Assembly (NCBI GenBank): GCA_963774625.1
Contig: CAVZFQ010000014.1
Coordinates: forward strand, 1 to 64,000
Source: VAXT01 sp963774625
Lineage (GTDB): Bacteria > Actinomycetota > Thermoleophilia > Gaiellales > Gaiellaceae
Reading direction: 5' to 3'
Length of the DNA stretch: 64,000 nt
Part shown: positions 57,160 through 64,000 of the stretch, piece after piece
How positions within the stretch are numbered: position 1 is the first letter of the stretch
Layout of the letters: each line of letters starts with the position of its first letter
Notes under the pieces: model-generated
What the model was told of the DNA's origin: nothing
Seen by the model: only the letters and a program-made list of their open reading frames with translations
Databases searched by the model: none
Program-made: the position numbers and the translations under genes

Positions 57160-57589
57160 TCCGTATCAACTTGATCGAGGCGACCTCGTAGTCCGTGGCA
57201 TAACGAATTCGCTTTTGCTGGTTGTTTCGGGGCGGGTCGACTCGCAGCGCGATCGCAGCTTTCACAGGAGCTTCTTCTATCGGCAGAAGGTAGACCCCTC
57301 CTGTTCCGGGGCAGTAGACGCCGAAGTAGTCGATCTGGCCTTGGTAGTCCCGTCGAACGACCTGGGTATTCGCGTGGTGAGCGTAGGAGCTACAGGCTGG
57401 AAAGCGGACCGCCCCAGCCCGGAGGCGACCGGTTTTGCATTGGACTCGCGCCAGCCGGCGTCCGTCATCGATCACGAGGTCATAGCGAGTGTTTTCCCCA
57501 AACGGGATCAGTACCTCAAAGCCCGCGTCGTAGAGCGCCAGCATCACGGCCAGGGTTGTTCGGTCTCCAACTGCTTTCGGATGTTCCAC
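57125..57589 (-). CDS. PD-(D/E)XK endonuclease, group I intron homing type
   Basis: Small nuclease of 154 aa, family typified by intron-encoded PD-(D/E)XK endonucleases. The signature is AVGDRTTLAVMLALYDAGFE followed by PFGENTRYDLVIDDGRRLAR and VQCKTGRL, giving the D and (Q)-x-K catalytic pair. Sequence in and beside it is visibly AT-richer than neighbours, a sign of transfer. It is solitary, GTG start at 57589, and lies 77 bp from tRNA-Thr with no intron visible, so it may be a relic or stand-alone homing nuclease. Confidence 0.82.
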   Translation of the reverse strand: MEHPKAVGDRTTLAVMLALYDAGFEVLIPFGENTRYDLVIDDGRRLARVQCKTGRLRAGAVRFPACSSYAHHANTQVVRRDYQGQIDYFGVYCPGTGGVYLLPIEEAPVKAAIALRVDPPRNNQQKRIRYATDYEVASIKLIRTKKEPGATSGA

Positions 57590-57666
57590 GAGTCCAAGCC
57601 TGCAGGAGGCATCGGCTGGGCCGTGTCCAAGACGGACAACAGGACTTCACCTACCATGACGTTCAG

Positions 57667-57738
57667 GCCGGAGTAGCTCAGTGGTAGAGCAACGCCCTTG
57701 TAAGGCGTGGGCCGTCGGTTCGAGTCCGACCTCCGGCT
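57667..57738 (+). tRNA. tRNA-Thr(UGU)
   Basis: A 72-nt cloverleaf. Acceptor GCCGGAG (57667-57673) pairs with CTCCGGC (57731-57737). The D arm is AGCTCAGTGGTAGAGC, the anticodon stem ACGCC/GGCGT with loop CTTGTAA, anticodon TGT at 57699-57701, and the T loop TTCGAGT is between GTCGG and CCGAC. CCA is not encoded. The discriminator is T57738. The downstream PLP gene's stop follows 1 bp later on the other strand. Confidence 0.96.
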
Positions 57739-57739
57739 T

Positions 57740-58705
57740 CTAGGTCGAAAGCGCCTGCTCGAGGTCGGCCCAGAGCTCCTCGACGTCCTCGAGGCCGACG
57801 CTCAGGCGGAGCAGGTTCACCGGCACGCGATCGCCTTCCCAGCGATGGCGCGACTCCATGGTGGACTCCGCGCCACCTAGGCTGGTCGCGTTGACGATTA
57901 GTCGGGTCGAGGTCTCAACTTTGTTTGCGTCGCCGGTTACGTCGAAGCTCATGAGGCCGCCGAAGCCGGCGTAGCGCACCGTCTCGACCCTGGGATCGCC
58001 CTTCAGCCGCGCGGCCAGCTCCTTTGCCGTTTCCGTCTGCCGGCGGACTCGCAGTTCTAGGGTTTTCAAGCCCCGCAGCAGCAGCCATGCCGCGTCGGGG
58101 GCCGCGACGATTCCCGACCGGCTTCGGAACTCGCGGAGCCGGGCGACCTTCTCCTCGTCCCGCGAGATGACGGCGCCGAGCAGAACGTCCGAGTGGCCGC
58201 TGAGGTACTTCGTCGCGCTGTGCAGCACGAGATCGGCGCCTTGCTCCAGCGGTCGCACGTGGACAGGGGTGGCTGCGGTCGCGTCGACGAGCACCGGCGC
58301 CGGGTGTGCGGCGGCAGCCTCGAAGTCCGGCATCGTCAGGAACGGATTCGACGGCGCTTCGAGCCAGACGAGCTGTACGCCGTCTGGAGGCGCCTGGGTC
58401 TGATCGAACTCCACGTGCTTCAGGCCCCAGCGCTCGAGCTCCCGAAACAGGGTCGTGGTGCCGTAGTAACAGCCCTCGGCGACCGCGATCGTGTTGCCAG
58501 GAGCCAACAGTGCCAGCACGACCGCAGTCGAGGCCCCAGCCCCGGACGAGAAGAGAAGCGCCTCGCCCCCGTCGAGCTCCCCGAGCGCGCGCTCGGCGGC
58601 GACCCCGGTCGGGTGGGCATAGCGCTGGTAGTAGAACTCACCGGGCTCGCCGCCCTCGAACGGCCAGAGCGTGGAGCGGTCGAGCGGCGGCAGGCCCACG
58701 CCCAC
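57740..58705 (-). CDS. Cys/Met-metabolism PLP enzyme (cystathionine synthase/lyase-like)
   Basis: Fold-type I PLP enzyme of the trans-sulfuration family (MetB/CTH/MetC group), 321 aa. PLP-phosphate loop LLFSSGAGASTAVVLAL, Tyr stacking in CYYGTTTLFREL, LVDATAATPVHVRPL with the PLP-ring Asp, and Schiff-base Lys in LHSATKYLSGHSDVLLG. It is shorter than typical (380-400 aa), with a trimmed N-terminal dimer arm. GTG at 58705 is supported by AAGGAG 12 nt upstream; a TTG at 58756 would intrude into the divergent carboxylase gene. Synthase versus lyase cannot be decided. Confidence 0.85.
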   Translation of the reverse strand: MGVGLPPLDRSTLWPFEGGEPGEFYYQRYAHPTGVAAERALGELDGGEALLFSSGAGASTAVVLALLAPGNTIAVAEGCYYGTTTLFRELERWGLKHVEFDQTQAPPDGVQLVWLEAPSNPFLTMPDFEAAAAHPAPVLVDATAATPVHVRPLEQGADLVLHSATKYLSGHSDVLLGAVISRDEEKVARLREFRSRSGIVAAPDAAWLLLRGLKTLELRVRRQTETAKELAARLKGDPRVETVRYAGFGGLMSFDVTGDANKVETSTRLIVNATSLGGAESTMESRHRWEGDRVPVNLLRLSVGLEDVEELWADLEQALST

Positions 58706-58727
58706 GACTGTACTAGTCTCCTTCGCC

Positions 58728-60293
58728 TTGGCTGCGACGGACGAATCGACCCGCAAGAAGCTCGAGGAGCTCCAGCGGCTCCGCGACGAGACACTCCACG
58801 CCGGCAGCGAGAAGGCCGTCGAGCGCCAGCGCGCGCAAGGGAAGCTGCTAGCGCGCGAGCGTGTGGAGAAGCTGCTCGACCCGGGGTCGTTCGTCGAGCT
58901 CGACCGCTACGTGCGCCACCGAAATCCGTACTTCGGGATGATGGATCGGCGTCCCTACGGTGACGCGGTCGTCACCGGCTACGGCACGATCTTCGGCCGC
59001 AAGGTCTTCGTCTTCTCGCAGGATTTCACGACCTTCGGCGGGAGCCTTTCCGAGGCCTTCGCAGAAAAGATCTGCAAGGTGATGGACCTGGCGGCGAAGT
59101 TCGGTTGCCCGGTGATCGGGATCAACGACTCGGGCGGGGCGCGGATCCAGGAGGGCGTGGTCTCGCTGGCCGGGTACGCCGAGATCTTCTGGCGCAACGT
59201 GCAGTCGTCGGGCGTGATTCCTCAGATCAGCCTGGTGATGGGCCCGTGCGCCGGTGGCGCCGTGTACTCACCGGCCATGACCGACTTCGTGCTGATGGTC
59301 GAGGAGACGTCGTACATGTTCATCACCGGGCCCGACGTGGTGAAGACCGTGACGGGCGAGGAGGTCACCTTCGAGGAGCTCGGCGGCGCGGCGACCCATG
59401 CTTCGAAGTCGGGCGTCGCCCATTTCATGTCGCCCGACGAGGAGGCGTGCCTGGAAGACGCGCGTTACCTGCTCTCGTTCCTGCCGCAGAACAACCTCGA
59501 TCCGCCGCCCTTTCACGAGCCCTCGGATCCGGCCGACCGCGAGGACGCCGAGCTGGACACCCTGATCCCGGACAATCCGAACAAGCCGTACGACATCAAG
59601 GACGTCGTGCGGCGCGTGGTCGACGAAGGCGAGTTCCTGGAAGTGCACGAGCGCTTTGCCGAGAACATCGTCTGCGGCTTCGCCCGCCTCGGCGGCCATC
59701 CGATCGGCGTCGTCGGCAACCAGCCGCACGCGCTCGCCGGCGTGCTCGACATCAACTCGTCGGTGAAGGCTGCGCGATTCGTTCGAACGTGCGACGCGTT
59801 CAACATCCCGCTCGTCACGTTCGTCGACGTTCCAGGCTTCCTGCCCGGCACGGCCCAGGAGTGGGGCGGGATCATCCGCCATGGGGCCAAGCTGTTGTAC
59901 TCGTACAGCGAGGCGACGGTGCCCAAGCTCGCGGTCATCACGCGCAAGGCTTACGGCGGGGCTTACGACGTCATGAGCTCGAAGCACATCCGAGCCGACT
60001 TCAACTTCGCGTGGCCGACCGCCGAGGTGGCGGTGATGGGGCCGGAGGGTGCGGTGAACATCGTGTTCCGCAAGGAGCTCGAGGAGGCCTCGAATCCCGA
60101 CGACCGCCGCGAGGAGCTCGTAGCGGACTACCGGGAGCAGTTCGCGAACCCGTATGTCGCGGCAGAGCGGGGTTACGTCGACGAGGTGATCGAGCCGCGC
60201 CGGACCCGGCCCGTGCTGATCGATGCGCTACAGACGGCGCTGACGAAGCGCGAGCCGCGCCCCCGCCGCAAGCACGGCAACATCCCTCTCTGA
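58728..60293 (+). CDS. acyl-CoA carboxylase beta (carboxyltransferase) subunit
   Basis: Carboxyltransferase of acetyl-/propionyl-CoA carboxylase type (AccD/PccB), 521 aa. ERVEKLLDPGSFVELDRYV and GDAVVTGYGTIFGRKVFVFS open the first crotonase-like half, with SGGARIQEGVVSLAGY and MGPCAGGAVYSPAMTDF. The second half has VFSD-type motifs FVDVPGFLPGTAQEWGGIIRHG and ITRKAYGGAYDVMSSKHI. TTG start at 58728 gives the usual length; an alternative lies at 58671 inside the PLP gene. An AccE-like small protein is encoded at 63556. Confidence 0.93.
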   Translation: MAATDESTRKKLEELQRLRDETLHAGSEKAVERQRAQGKLLARERVEKLLDPGSFVELDRYVRHRNPYFGMMDRRPYGDAVVTGYGTIFGRKVFVFSQDFTTFGGSLSEAFAEKICKVMDLAAKFGCPVIGINDSGGARIQEGVVSLAGYAEIFWRNVQSSGVIPQISLVMGPCAGGAVYSPAMTDFVLMVEETSYMFITGPDVVKTVTGEEVTFEELGGAATHASKSGVAHFMSPDEEACLEDARYLLSFLPQNNLDPPPFHEPSDPADREDAELDTLIPDNPNKPYDIKDVVRRVVDEGEFLEVHERFAENIVCGFARLGGHPIGVVGNQPHALAGVLDINSSVKAARFVRTCDAFNIPLVTFVDVPGFLPGTAQEWGGIIRHGAKLLYSYSEATVPKLAVITRKAYGGAYDVMSSKHIRADFNFAWPTAEVAVMGPEGAVNIVFRKELEEASNPDDRREELVADYREQFANPYVAAERGYVDEVIEPRRTRPVLIDALQTALTKREPRPRRKHGNIPL

Positions 60294-60392
60294 TCGAGCT
60301 GCTCGCTTAACCGGTACCCCCAACCTCCTCCCCAACACGAGCGTAGCGGGGAAAAACGCAAGCGTGGGTGCCAAAACGCACTCGAAAGACGC

Positions 60393-60424
60393 GTGACGGC
60401 GGGCGCGTGTCGCCGCGCCGTCAC
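60393..60424. terminator. strong hairpin between convergent genes
   Basis: GTGACGGCG (60393-60401) pairs with CGCCGTCAC (60416-60424). Within the loop GGCG/CGCC adds four more pairs, giving about 13 bp with one bulge. It lies between the carboxylase stop (60293) and the GGDEF gene stop (60443) on the opposite strand, so it can serve both. Confidence 0.65.
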
Positions 60425-60442
60425 TGGAGGGGAGGGGGGAGA

Positions 60443-62230
60443 CTAGGAGGCCAGCGCTGCGGGCTCGGGGATCCCGGCCAGCTGAAGCTCTTGGGACATC
60501 GCGAGCACGACGTCGGGGTCGAACTGCGTCCCGGCGCAGCGCTCGAGCTCCTCGAGCGCCTCCTCCGGGCTCAGCGAGCCGCGATAGACGCGGTCCGAGG
60601 TCATTGCGTCGTAGGCGTCGACGACAAAGATGATTCGCGCTCCCAGCGGGATCTGAGGTCCGGGCAGCCGATCCGGATAGCCGTTCCCGTCCCAGCGCTC
60701 GTGGTGATGCAGGATCCAGTCGGCGACAGGCTCGATGCCGAGGCTGTCGAGCATGCGGAAACCGATCTGCGGATGCCGCTCCAGAACGAGCCGCTCGGGA
60801 TCGGTCAGCGGGCCGGGCTTCCGCAGGATCTCCTCCGGAATCGCGAGCTTGCCCAGGTCGTGCAGGCTGCCTGCCAGGCGCGTGAGCTCGATCAGTTCCT
60901 GATCGAGGCCCAGACGTGCTGCGACCTTCGCAGCCAGCTCGGCCACTCGCGCCGAATGGCTACCCGTGTACGTGTCGCGGAGGTCGACGGCCTTCGCCAG
61001 GCTCTCAGCCGCGCGGAAGCGCGCTGCCCGGTCCGGCCCGTGCGCCAGGCGGCGGAGCTCGGCCAGCTCGACCACGTCGGGACGGTAGACGTGAGCCCGG
61101 TTCTTGCCGTGCTCTTTCGCCCAGTACAGAGCGCTGTCGGCCAGCCGGACGAGCTCGAGGCGGCTTGGCGCCTGTGTCGGGAACGTCGCGACGCCGGCGC
61201 TGACCGTGACCGAGCCGATGTGGTCGAGCGCGAGCGCGGAGACACGGTCGACGATGGCCGACGCGGCCGCGACCGCTTCAGCCTCATCCGACTGTGGAAG
61301 CAAGACCGCAAACTCGTCGCCACCGAGACGGAAGGCCTCGCCGTTCTGGCGAAGATTGGCCGCGATCTGGGCGAGCACGGTGTCTCCGGCGGGGTGGCCG
61401 TAGAGATCGTTGACGCGCTTGAAGTCGTCGACGTCCACCAGGCACAGACTGAAGTCTTTTCCGCGCTGATCCGCTTCGGCGAGCTCTCGCTCGACGCGAT
61501 CGTGGAAATGGCGGTGGTTACCGAGCCCCGTCAGGGGATCGGTGAGCGCGAGGCGCATGGCGCGCAGTGCGCGGTAGGTCGAGCGCTGATAGAGCGCGAT
61601 CGCCAGCAGCGGCCCGAAAAGGGCAACGGACAGGAGCGGCGAGCGCTGCCAGAGGACGACCAGGACGAGAGCGGCCGACCCCATCAGGGCGAAGACCATG
61701 ATCGTCCAGCGAACGCTGGCGCGGATCAACTCGACGAACGGCCGCCGCGAGGTAACCGCGACGACCAGTGAGATCAGGACCAGGTTGATCGCGTACTGCG
61801 CCGTGGCCGCGATGGCGACCTTGGCGATCAGCGCGTCAGTGCCAGACCCCTCGATGAGCCCGACGAGCAGCCCGGAGACGAGCGCCGCGACTGCGAACAC
61901 CGAGCCGTTGTAGGCGATCCGGATCGGAGGCCGGTGCTCGAGCGTCTGGATGAAGACCGGAGCAGCGAAAGCGACGAGCACGCCGGCATCCCAGCCGAAG
62001 AGCACGATCGCGCTCGCCGCGAAGACGAACGAGAGCGAGACACCGCCTGCGTTCGGGCCCTCGATGGGAACCGGGAAGTGGCTCGCCAGCGTGGACGCCA
62101 GCAGCAGGGCCAGAACGCCGAGCAGCGTTGACGGCGGGTATCCCTGTGTTGCGAACGAAAAGGCCGCGGCTGCTACGGATCCAATTCCGAGCAGGCAGAC
62201 CGGCACAACGATCGGCAACAGGCGTTTCAT
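60443..62230 (-). CDS. membrane GGDEF + HD-GYP cyclic-di-GMP protein
   Basis: Signalling protein of 595 aa. About six to seven N-terminal helices (1-~215) form a MASE-like sensor. A GGDEF domain follows (ALTDPLTGLGNHRHFHDRVE to ~385, active site RLGGDEFAVLLP), then an HD-GYP domain with GSLHDLGKLAIPEEIL and HHHERWDGNGYPDRL. Both sites look intact, so it could make and degrade c-di-GMP. The ATG at 62230 has weak purines upstream. A 36-aa smORF precedes it on the same strand by 32 bp; it may be the leader gene of the same transcript. Confidence 0.93.
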   Translation of the reverse strand: MKRLLPIVVPVCLLGIGSVAAAAFSFATQGYPPSTLLGVLALLLASTLASHFPVPIEGPNAGGVSLSFVFAASAIVLFGWDAGVLVAFAAPVFIQTLEHRPPIRIAYNGSVFAVAALVSGLLVGLIEGSGTDALIAKVAIAATAQYAINLVLISLVVAVTSRRPFVELIRASVRWTIMVFALMGSAALVLVVLWQRSPLLSVALFGPLLAIALYQRSTYRALRAMRLALTDPLTGLGNHRHFHDRVERELAEADQRGKDFSLCLVDVDDFKRVNDLYGHPAGDTVLAQIAANLRQNGEAFRLGGDEFAVLLPQSDEAEAVAAASAIVDRVSALALDHIGSVTVSAGVATFPTQAPSRLELVRLADSALYWAKEHGKNRAHVYRPDVVELAELRRLAHGPDRAARFRAAESLAKAVDLRDTYTGSHSARVAELAAKVAARLGLDQELIELTRLAGSLHDLGKLAIPEEILRKPGPLTDPERLVLERHPQIGFRMLDSLGIEPVADWILHHHERWDGNGYPDRLPGPQIPLGARIIFVVDAYDAMTSDRVYRGSLSPEEALEELERCAGTQFDPDVVLAMSQELQLAGIPEPAALAS

Positions 62231-62262
62231 TTCCCCTCGCTCCCGTTCCGGGCCTTACCGGC

Positions 62263-62373
62263 CTACCACTCCCAGTTGTCGTAGAACGGAATTCCGTAAC
62301 CGCTTGCAAGCGCAACGGCAAGCAGGGCGGTCAGGGCGACGAGTGCGATGAGGCGCGGGCGCCATTCCAACAT
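62263..62373 (-). CDS. 36-aa membrane smORF upstream of the GGDEF/HD-GYP gene
   Basis: ATG at 62373 with GGGAGG 9 nt upstream on the minus strand; it reads MLEWRPRLIALVALTALLAV then a short hydrophobic turn and the aromatic end IPFYDNWEW before TAG at 62263. One predicted membrane helix (~8-24) and a positive N-terminus. It ends 32 bp before the GGDEF/HD-GYP start and is probably co-transcribed. A hairpin with a GAAA tetraloop (62442-62457) lies upstream. No family is recognised. Confidence 0.6.
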   Translation of the reverse strand: MLEWRPRLIALVALTALLAVALASGYGIPFYDNWEW

Positions 62374-62485
62374 GATTTAGATCCTCCCAATGCGGTGGAC
62401 TGCGACTGGGGCGATTGTCACCGTTCGCCGAGGGCAAGCCATCACCCTTTCGGGTGAAACTTCATTTGCTCCGAAATGCGGGGCT

Positions 62486-63508
62486 TTACTGGGAAAGGCC
62501 GGCTTCGAGGATCGGCCGGCGGCCCCAGGCCAGGCGGCGTGCGTACCAGCCGTCCAGGGGCGCGAGCGCCACGCCGTAGCGCGACGAGTGGATCATCCAC
62601 CCGTTGCCGATGTTGATCCCCATGTGATCGACAGCGGCGGGCTTCGCGCGCGGACCGCCGTTGGCGAAGAAGAGGAGGTCGGCCGGTGCCAGGTTCGCAA
62701 AACGGATTCTGCGCCGGGGCCCGACTTCGCCTGCCATCGCCGCAGCCGTGCGGCCGCCCAGCGTCAGCGCAAGCTGCGCACCGCCCGGAGCGGTCTGACC
62801 CTTGAAGACGCGCCAGGCGAATCCAGAGCAGTCGAACCCGCCGCTCGCCTGGAGGCCGAACGGAGACACGCGTGTGTCGCTCTCGCCGCCCCAGACATAG
62901 GGGAAGCCGATTCGTCCAAAGGCAGTTGTCAGGATCCTCCGCTGCCAGGGCGTGAGCTCGGGCAGCTCGAAAGCGGCTGCGCTGTCTTCGACCTGCCGCA
63001 GCTCCCAGCCTGAAAAGCGGAGAATCTGCGCGGCGGAGTACGCAGCCTCGGCGCGGGTTGCGGGATCGGAGGGAAGGCGTTCTAGGTGGTCGTGGGGCGC
63101 CTCGTGGTTCTTGCGCAGCCCGAGCAGCCGTGCCACGACCTCTGTGCCGAACCGGGCGGGAGGCCGCGTTCCGGCCAGTGCTGCAGCGCGATAGAAGCTA
63201 GACGCCTCGTCGCTGAGGCCCAGTGCTCGAACGAGCTGCGCATCGAGCTGCGCGATCGTCACCTGAGCCGCCCCTTGCTGCGCGCGCGTCTCGGGCTCTT
63301 CCTCGGTTAGGCCCGCGATGAGGTCGCTGAGGGCCGTCTGCGTCAACGGTGCGTTGGGCTTGAAGGTGGCGACGCTCTCCGCCATCAGGCCGCGGCTGAC
63401 AACGAGCTTGATCTCGGGCTGCGCCCAGGAGCGGGCAGGCTTGGCCGCCTCCGCCGTGGCGGGCGCGAGCAGTGTGAGAACAGCCGTGAGCAGGACAAAA
63501 CGCCGCAT
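62486..63508 (-). CDS. secreted NlpC/P60 hydrolase with SLH-like domain
   Basis: Cell-wall hydrolase of 340 aa. Signal peptide (1-~22), an SLH-like region (~28-70, LVVSRGLMAESVATFKPNAP and LTQTALSDLIAGL) that may bind secondary wall polymer, a linker, and a C-terminal NlpC/P60 peptidase (~205-335). Catalytic Cys lies in GGFDCSGFAWRVF and His in VDHMGINIGNGWMIHSS. It would cut peptide stems in peptidoglycan. The ATG at 63508 fits the signal peptide. Confidence 0.88.
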   Translation of the reverse strand: MRRFVLLTAVLTLLAPATAEAAKPARSWAQPEIKLVVSRGLMAESVATFKPNAPLTQTALSDLIAGLTEEEPETRAQQGAAQVTIAQLDAQLVRALGLSDEASSFYRAAALAGTRPPARFGTEVVARLLGLRKNHEAPHDHLERLPSDPATRAEAAYSAAQILRFSGWELRQVEDSAAAFELPELTPWQRRILTTAFGRIGFPYVWGGESDTRVSPFGLQASGGFDCSGFAWRVFKGQTAPGGAQLALTLGGRTAAAMAGEVGPRRRIRFANLAPADLLFFANGGPRAKPAAVDHMGINIGNGWMIHSSRYGVALAPLDGWYARRLAWGRRPILEAGLSQ

Positions 63509-63555
63509 CTAGCCCTGTCATCGTCTGATTCAGCAGGCTGCTTTAGGCTCACGAG

Positions 63556-63771
63556 GTGGAATTCGAAGCGACGCCCGAGCCTTCCGCGCAGGAGCTGCAG
63601 GCGCTACAGGCTGCTCTCAGCAGTCTCGACGGCGGTCAACGTGCGGCGGCGGCCCCTTACGAGAGCGTCTGGCGGCTCGCCGGATTGCTCGAGAACGTCG
63701 ATTCCGCGGCTGCCTCGGCGCCCGCTGCCGACACCGGTTCGCGTAGCAGCGACGGCGCCAAGCGCGCGTAG
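63556..63771 (+). CDS. small AccE-like protein (acyl-CoA carboxylase epsilon-type)
   Basis: Predicted 71-aa polypeptide from a GTG at 63556. It has the layout of actinobacterial biotin-carboxylase epsilon subunits: PEPSAQELQALQAALSSLDG, then APYESVWRLAGLLENVD. The resemblance is short and not decisive. The last 115 bp lie antisense within the pgsA 3' end, so the distal part (after VWRLAGLLE) may not be conserved. If real it could partner the carboxylase beta subunit at 58728, although 3 kb separate them. Confidence 0.4.
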   Translation: MEFEATPEPSAQELQALQAALSSLDGGQRAAAAPYESVWRLAGLLENVDSAAASAPAADTGSRSSDGAKRA

Positions 63772-64000
63772 TCGAGCCCCGACACCCAGGTCAGCACGAG
63801 CGCGACGAGCAGCGCCCACCAGGCCACGGCATCGTCGACCAGACCGGCCGCTGCGAGCCCGCCCAACAGAGCTGCAAGAGCCTGCGCCCAGGTCTTGAGC
63901 TTCCCGAGGTCGCGCGCCTGCAACACCGTCCCACGCTCGAGGGCAGCGAGCCGGAGCCCCGAGACGAGCAGCTCCCGGGCGACGATCGCCGCCACGATCC
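63657..64000 (-). CDS. pgsA: CDP-diacylglycerol-glycerol-3-phosphate phosphatidyltransferase, 3' part
   Basis: The gene enters from the right edge; its N-terminal CDP-alcohol phosphatidyltransferase motif is outside the window. The 113 visible residues match the C-terminal half of PgsA: IVARELLVSGLRLAALERG, DLGKLKTWAQALAALLGGLA, helices near ALLVALVLTWVSGLDY, and a ~30-residue Ala/Ser tail. The tail overlaps the AccE-like gene on the other strand by 115 bp. PgsA makes phosphatidylglycerol phosphate for membranes. Confidence 0.85.
   Translation of the reverse strand, partial: IVAAIVARELLVSGLRLAALERGTVLQARDLGKLKTWAQALAALLGGLAAAGLVDDAVAWWALLVALVLTWVSGLDYARLAPSLLREPVSAAGAEAAAESTFSSNPASRQTLS

Overview
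The window is chromosomal DNA of a high-GC actinobacterium. The likeliest group is the class Thermoleophilia (Gaiella- or Solirubrobacter-like). This rests on a GC-rich codon bias, frequent GTG/TTG starts with GTGA/ATGA stop-start overlaps, an actinobacterial DUF2469 protein, CarD, an F420-type NADP reductase and an acyl-CoA carboxylase. The class assignment is an inference from gene content and order; no 16S gene is present.

Region 1 (1-12999) is housekeeping. It starts with the 3' part of a BNR/Asp-box repeat protein. Folate genes folP-folB and folK follow, split by an antisense secreted subtilase. Next come a DUF2469 gene with a strikingly structured leader, coaX, a TM-helix channel-like protein, dusB, greA, an L-2-hydroxyglutarate oxidase-like gene, lysS and a secreted metallophosphoesterase.

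Region 2 (about 13000-40725) is a 28-kb exopolysaccharide locus on both strands. It holds an initiating sugar transferase, a Wzz/BY-kinase fusion with its CpsB-type phosphatase, two paralogous Wzx flippases and a Wzy polymerase. It also has glycosyltransferases of the GT2, GT4, GT8-like and GT14 types, two NodB deacetylases, NDP-sugar genes (two nucleotidyltransferases, epimerases, an RmlC-like epimerase, a C-methyltransferase, a DUF4910 protein), a FemAB/BioF2-like acyltransferase, a frameshifted ATP-grasp gene, a clan-A glycoside hydrolase with a 65-residue proline-rich linker, and a small LPFTG surface protein. Together they would make, branch, acylate, flip and polymerise a lipid-linked polymer under tyrosine-phosphorylation control.

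Region 3 (40741-56384) returns to housekeeping: a 45-aa membrane smORF, clpC, an RDD protein, an EamA transporter, radA, carD, ispD, a PHP phosphatase, ispF, a two-component system, a spondin-domain protein, mutY, an NADP oxidoreductase, compact gltX and cysS, rlmB and a YacP-like NYN nuclease.

Region 4 (56385-64000) has a SigH-like sigma factor, a PD-(D/E)XK homing-type endonuclease beside tRNA-Thr(UGU), a trans-sulfuration PLP enzyme, an acyl-CoA carboxylase beta subunit, a GGDEF/HD-GYP protein with a 36-aa smORF upstream, an SLH-NlpC/P60 hydrolase, an AccE-like small protein and the 3' end of pgsA.

The best candidate for something undescribed is the 162-nt element at 5210-5371. A perfect 13-bp stem encloses two further hairpins and buries the ribosome binding site of the DUF2469 gene. 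The carD leader (mutually exclusive hairpins) and two well-supported smORFs come next.
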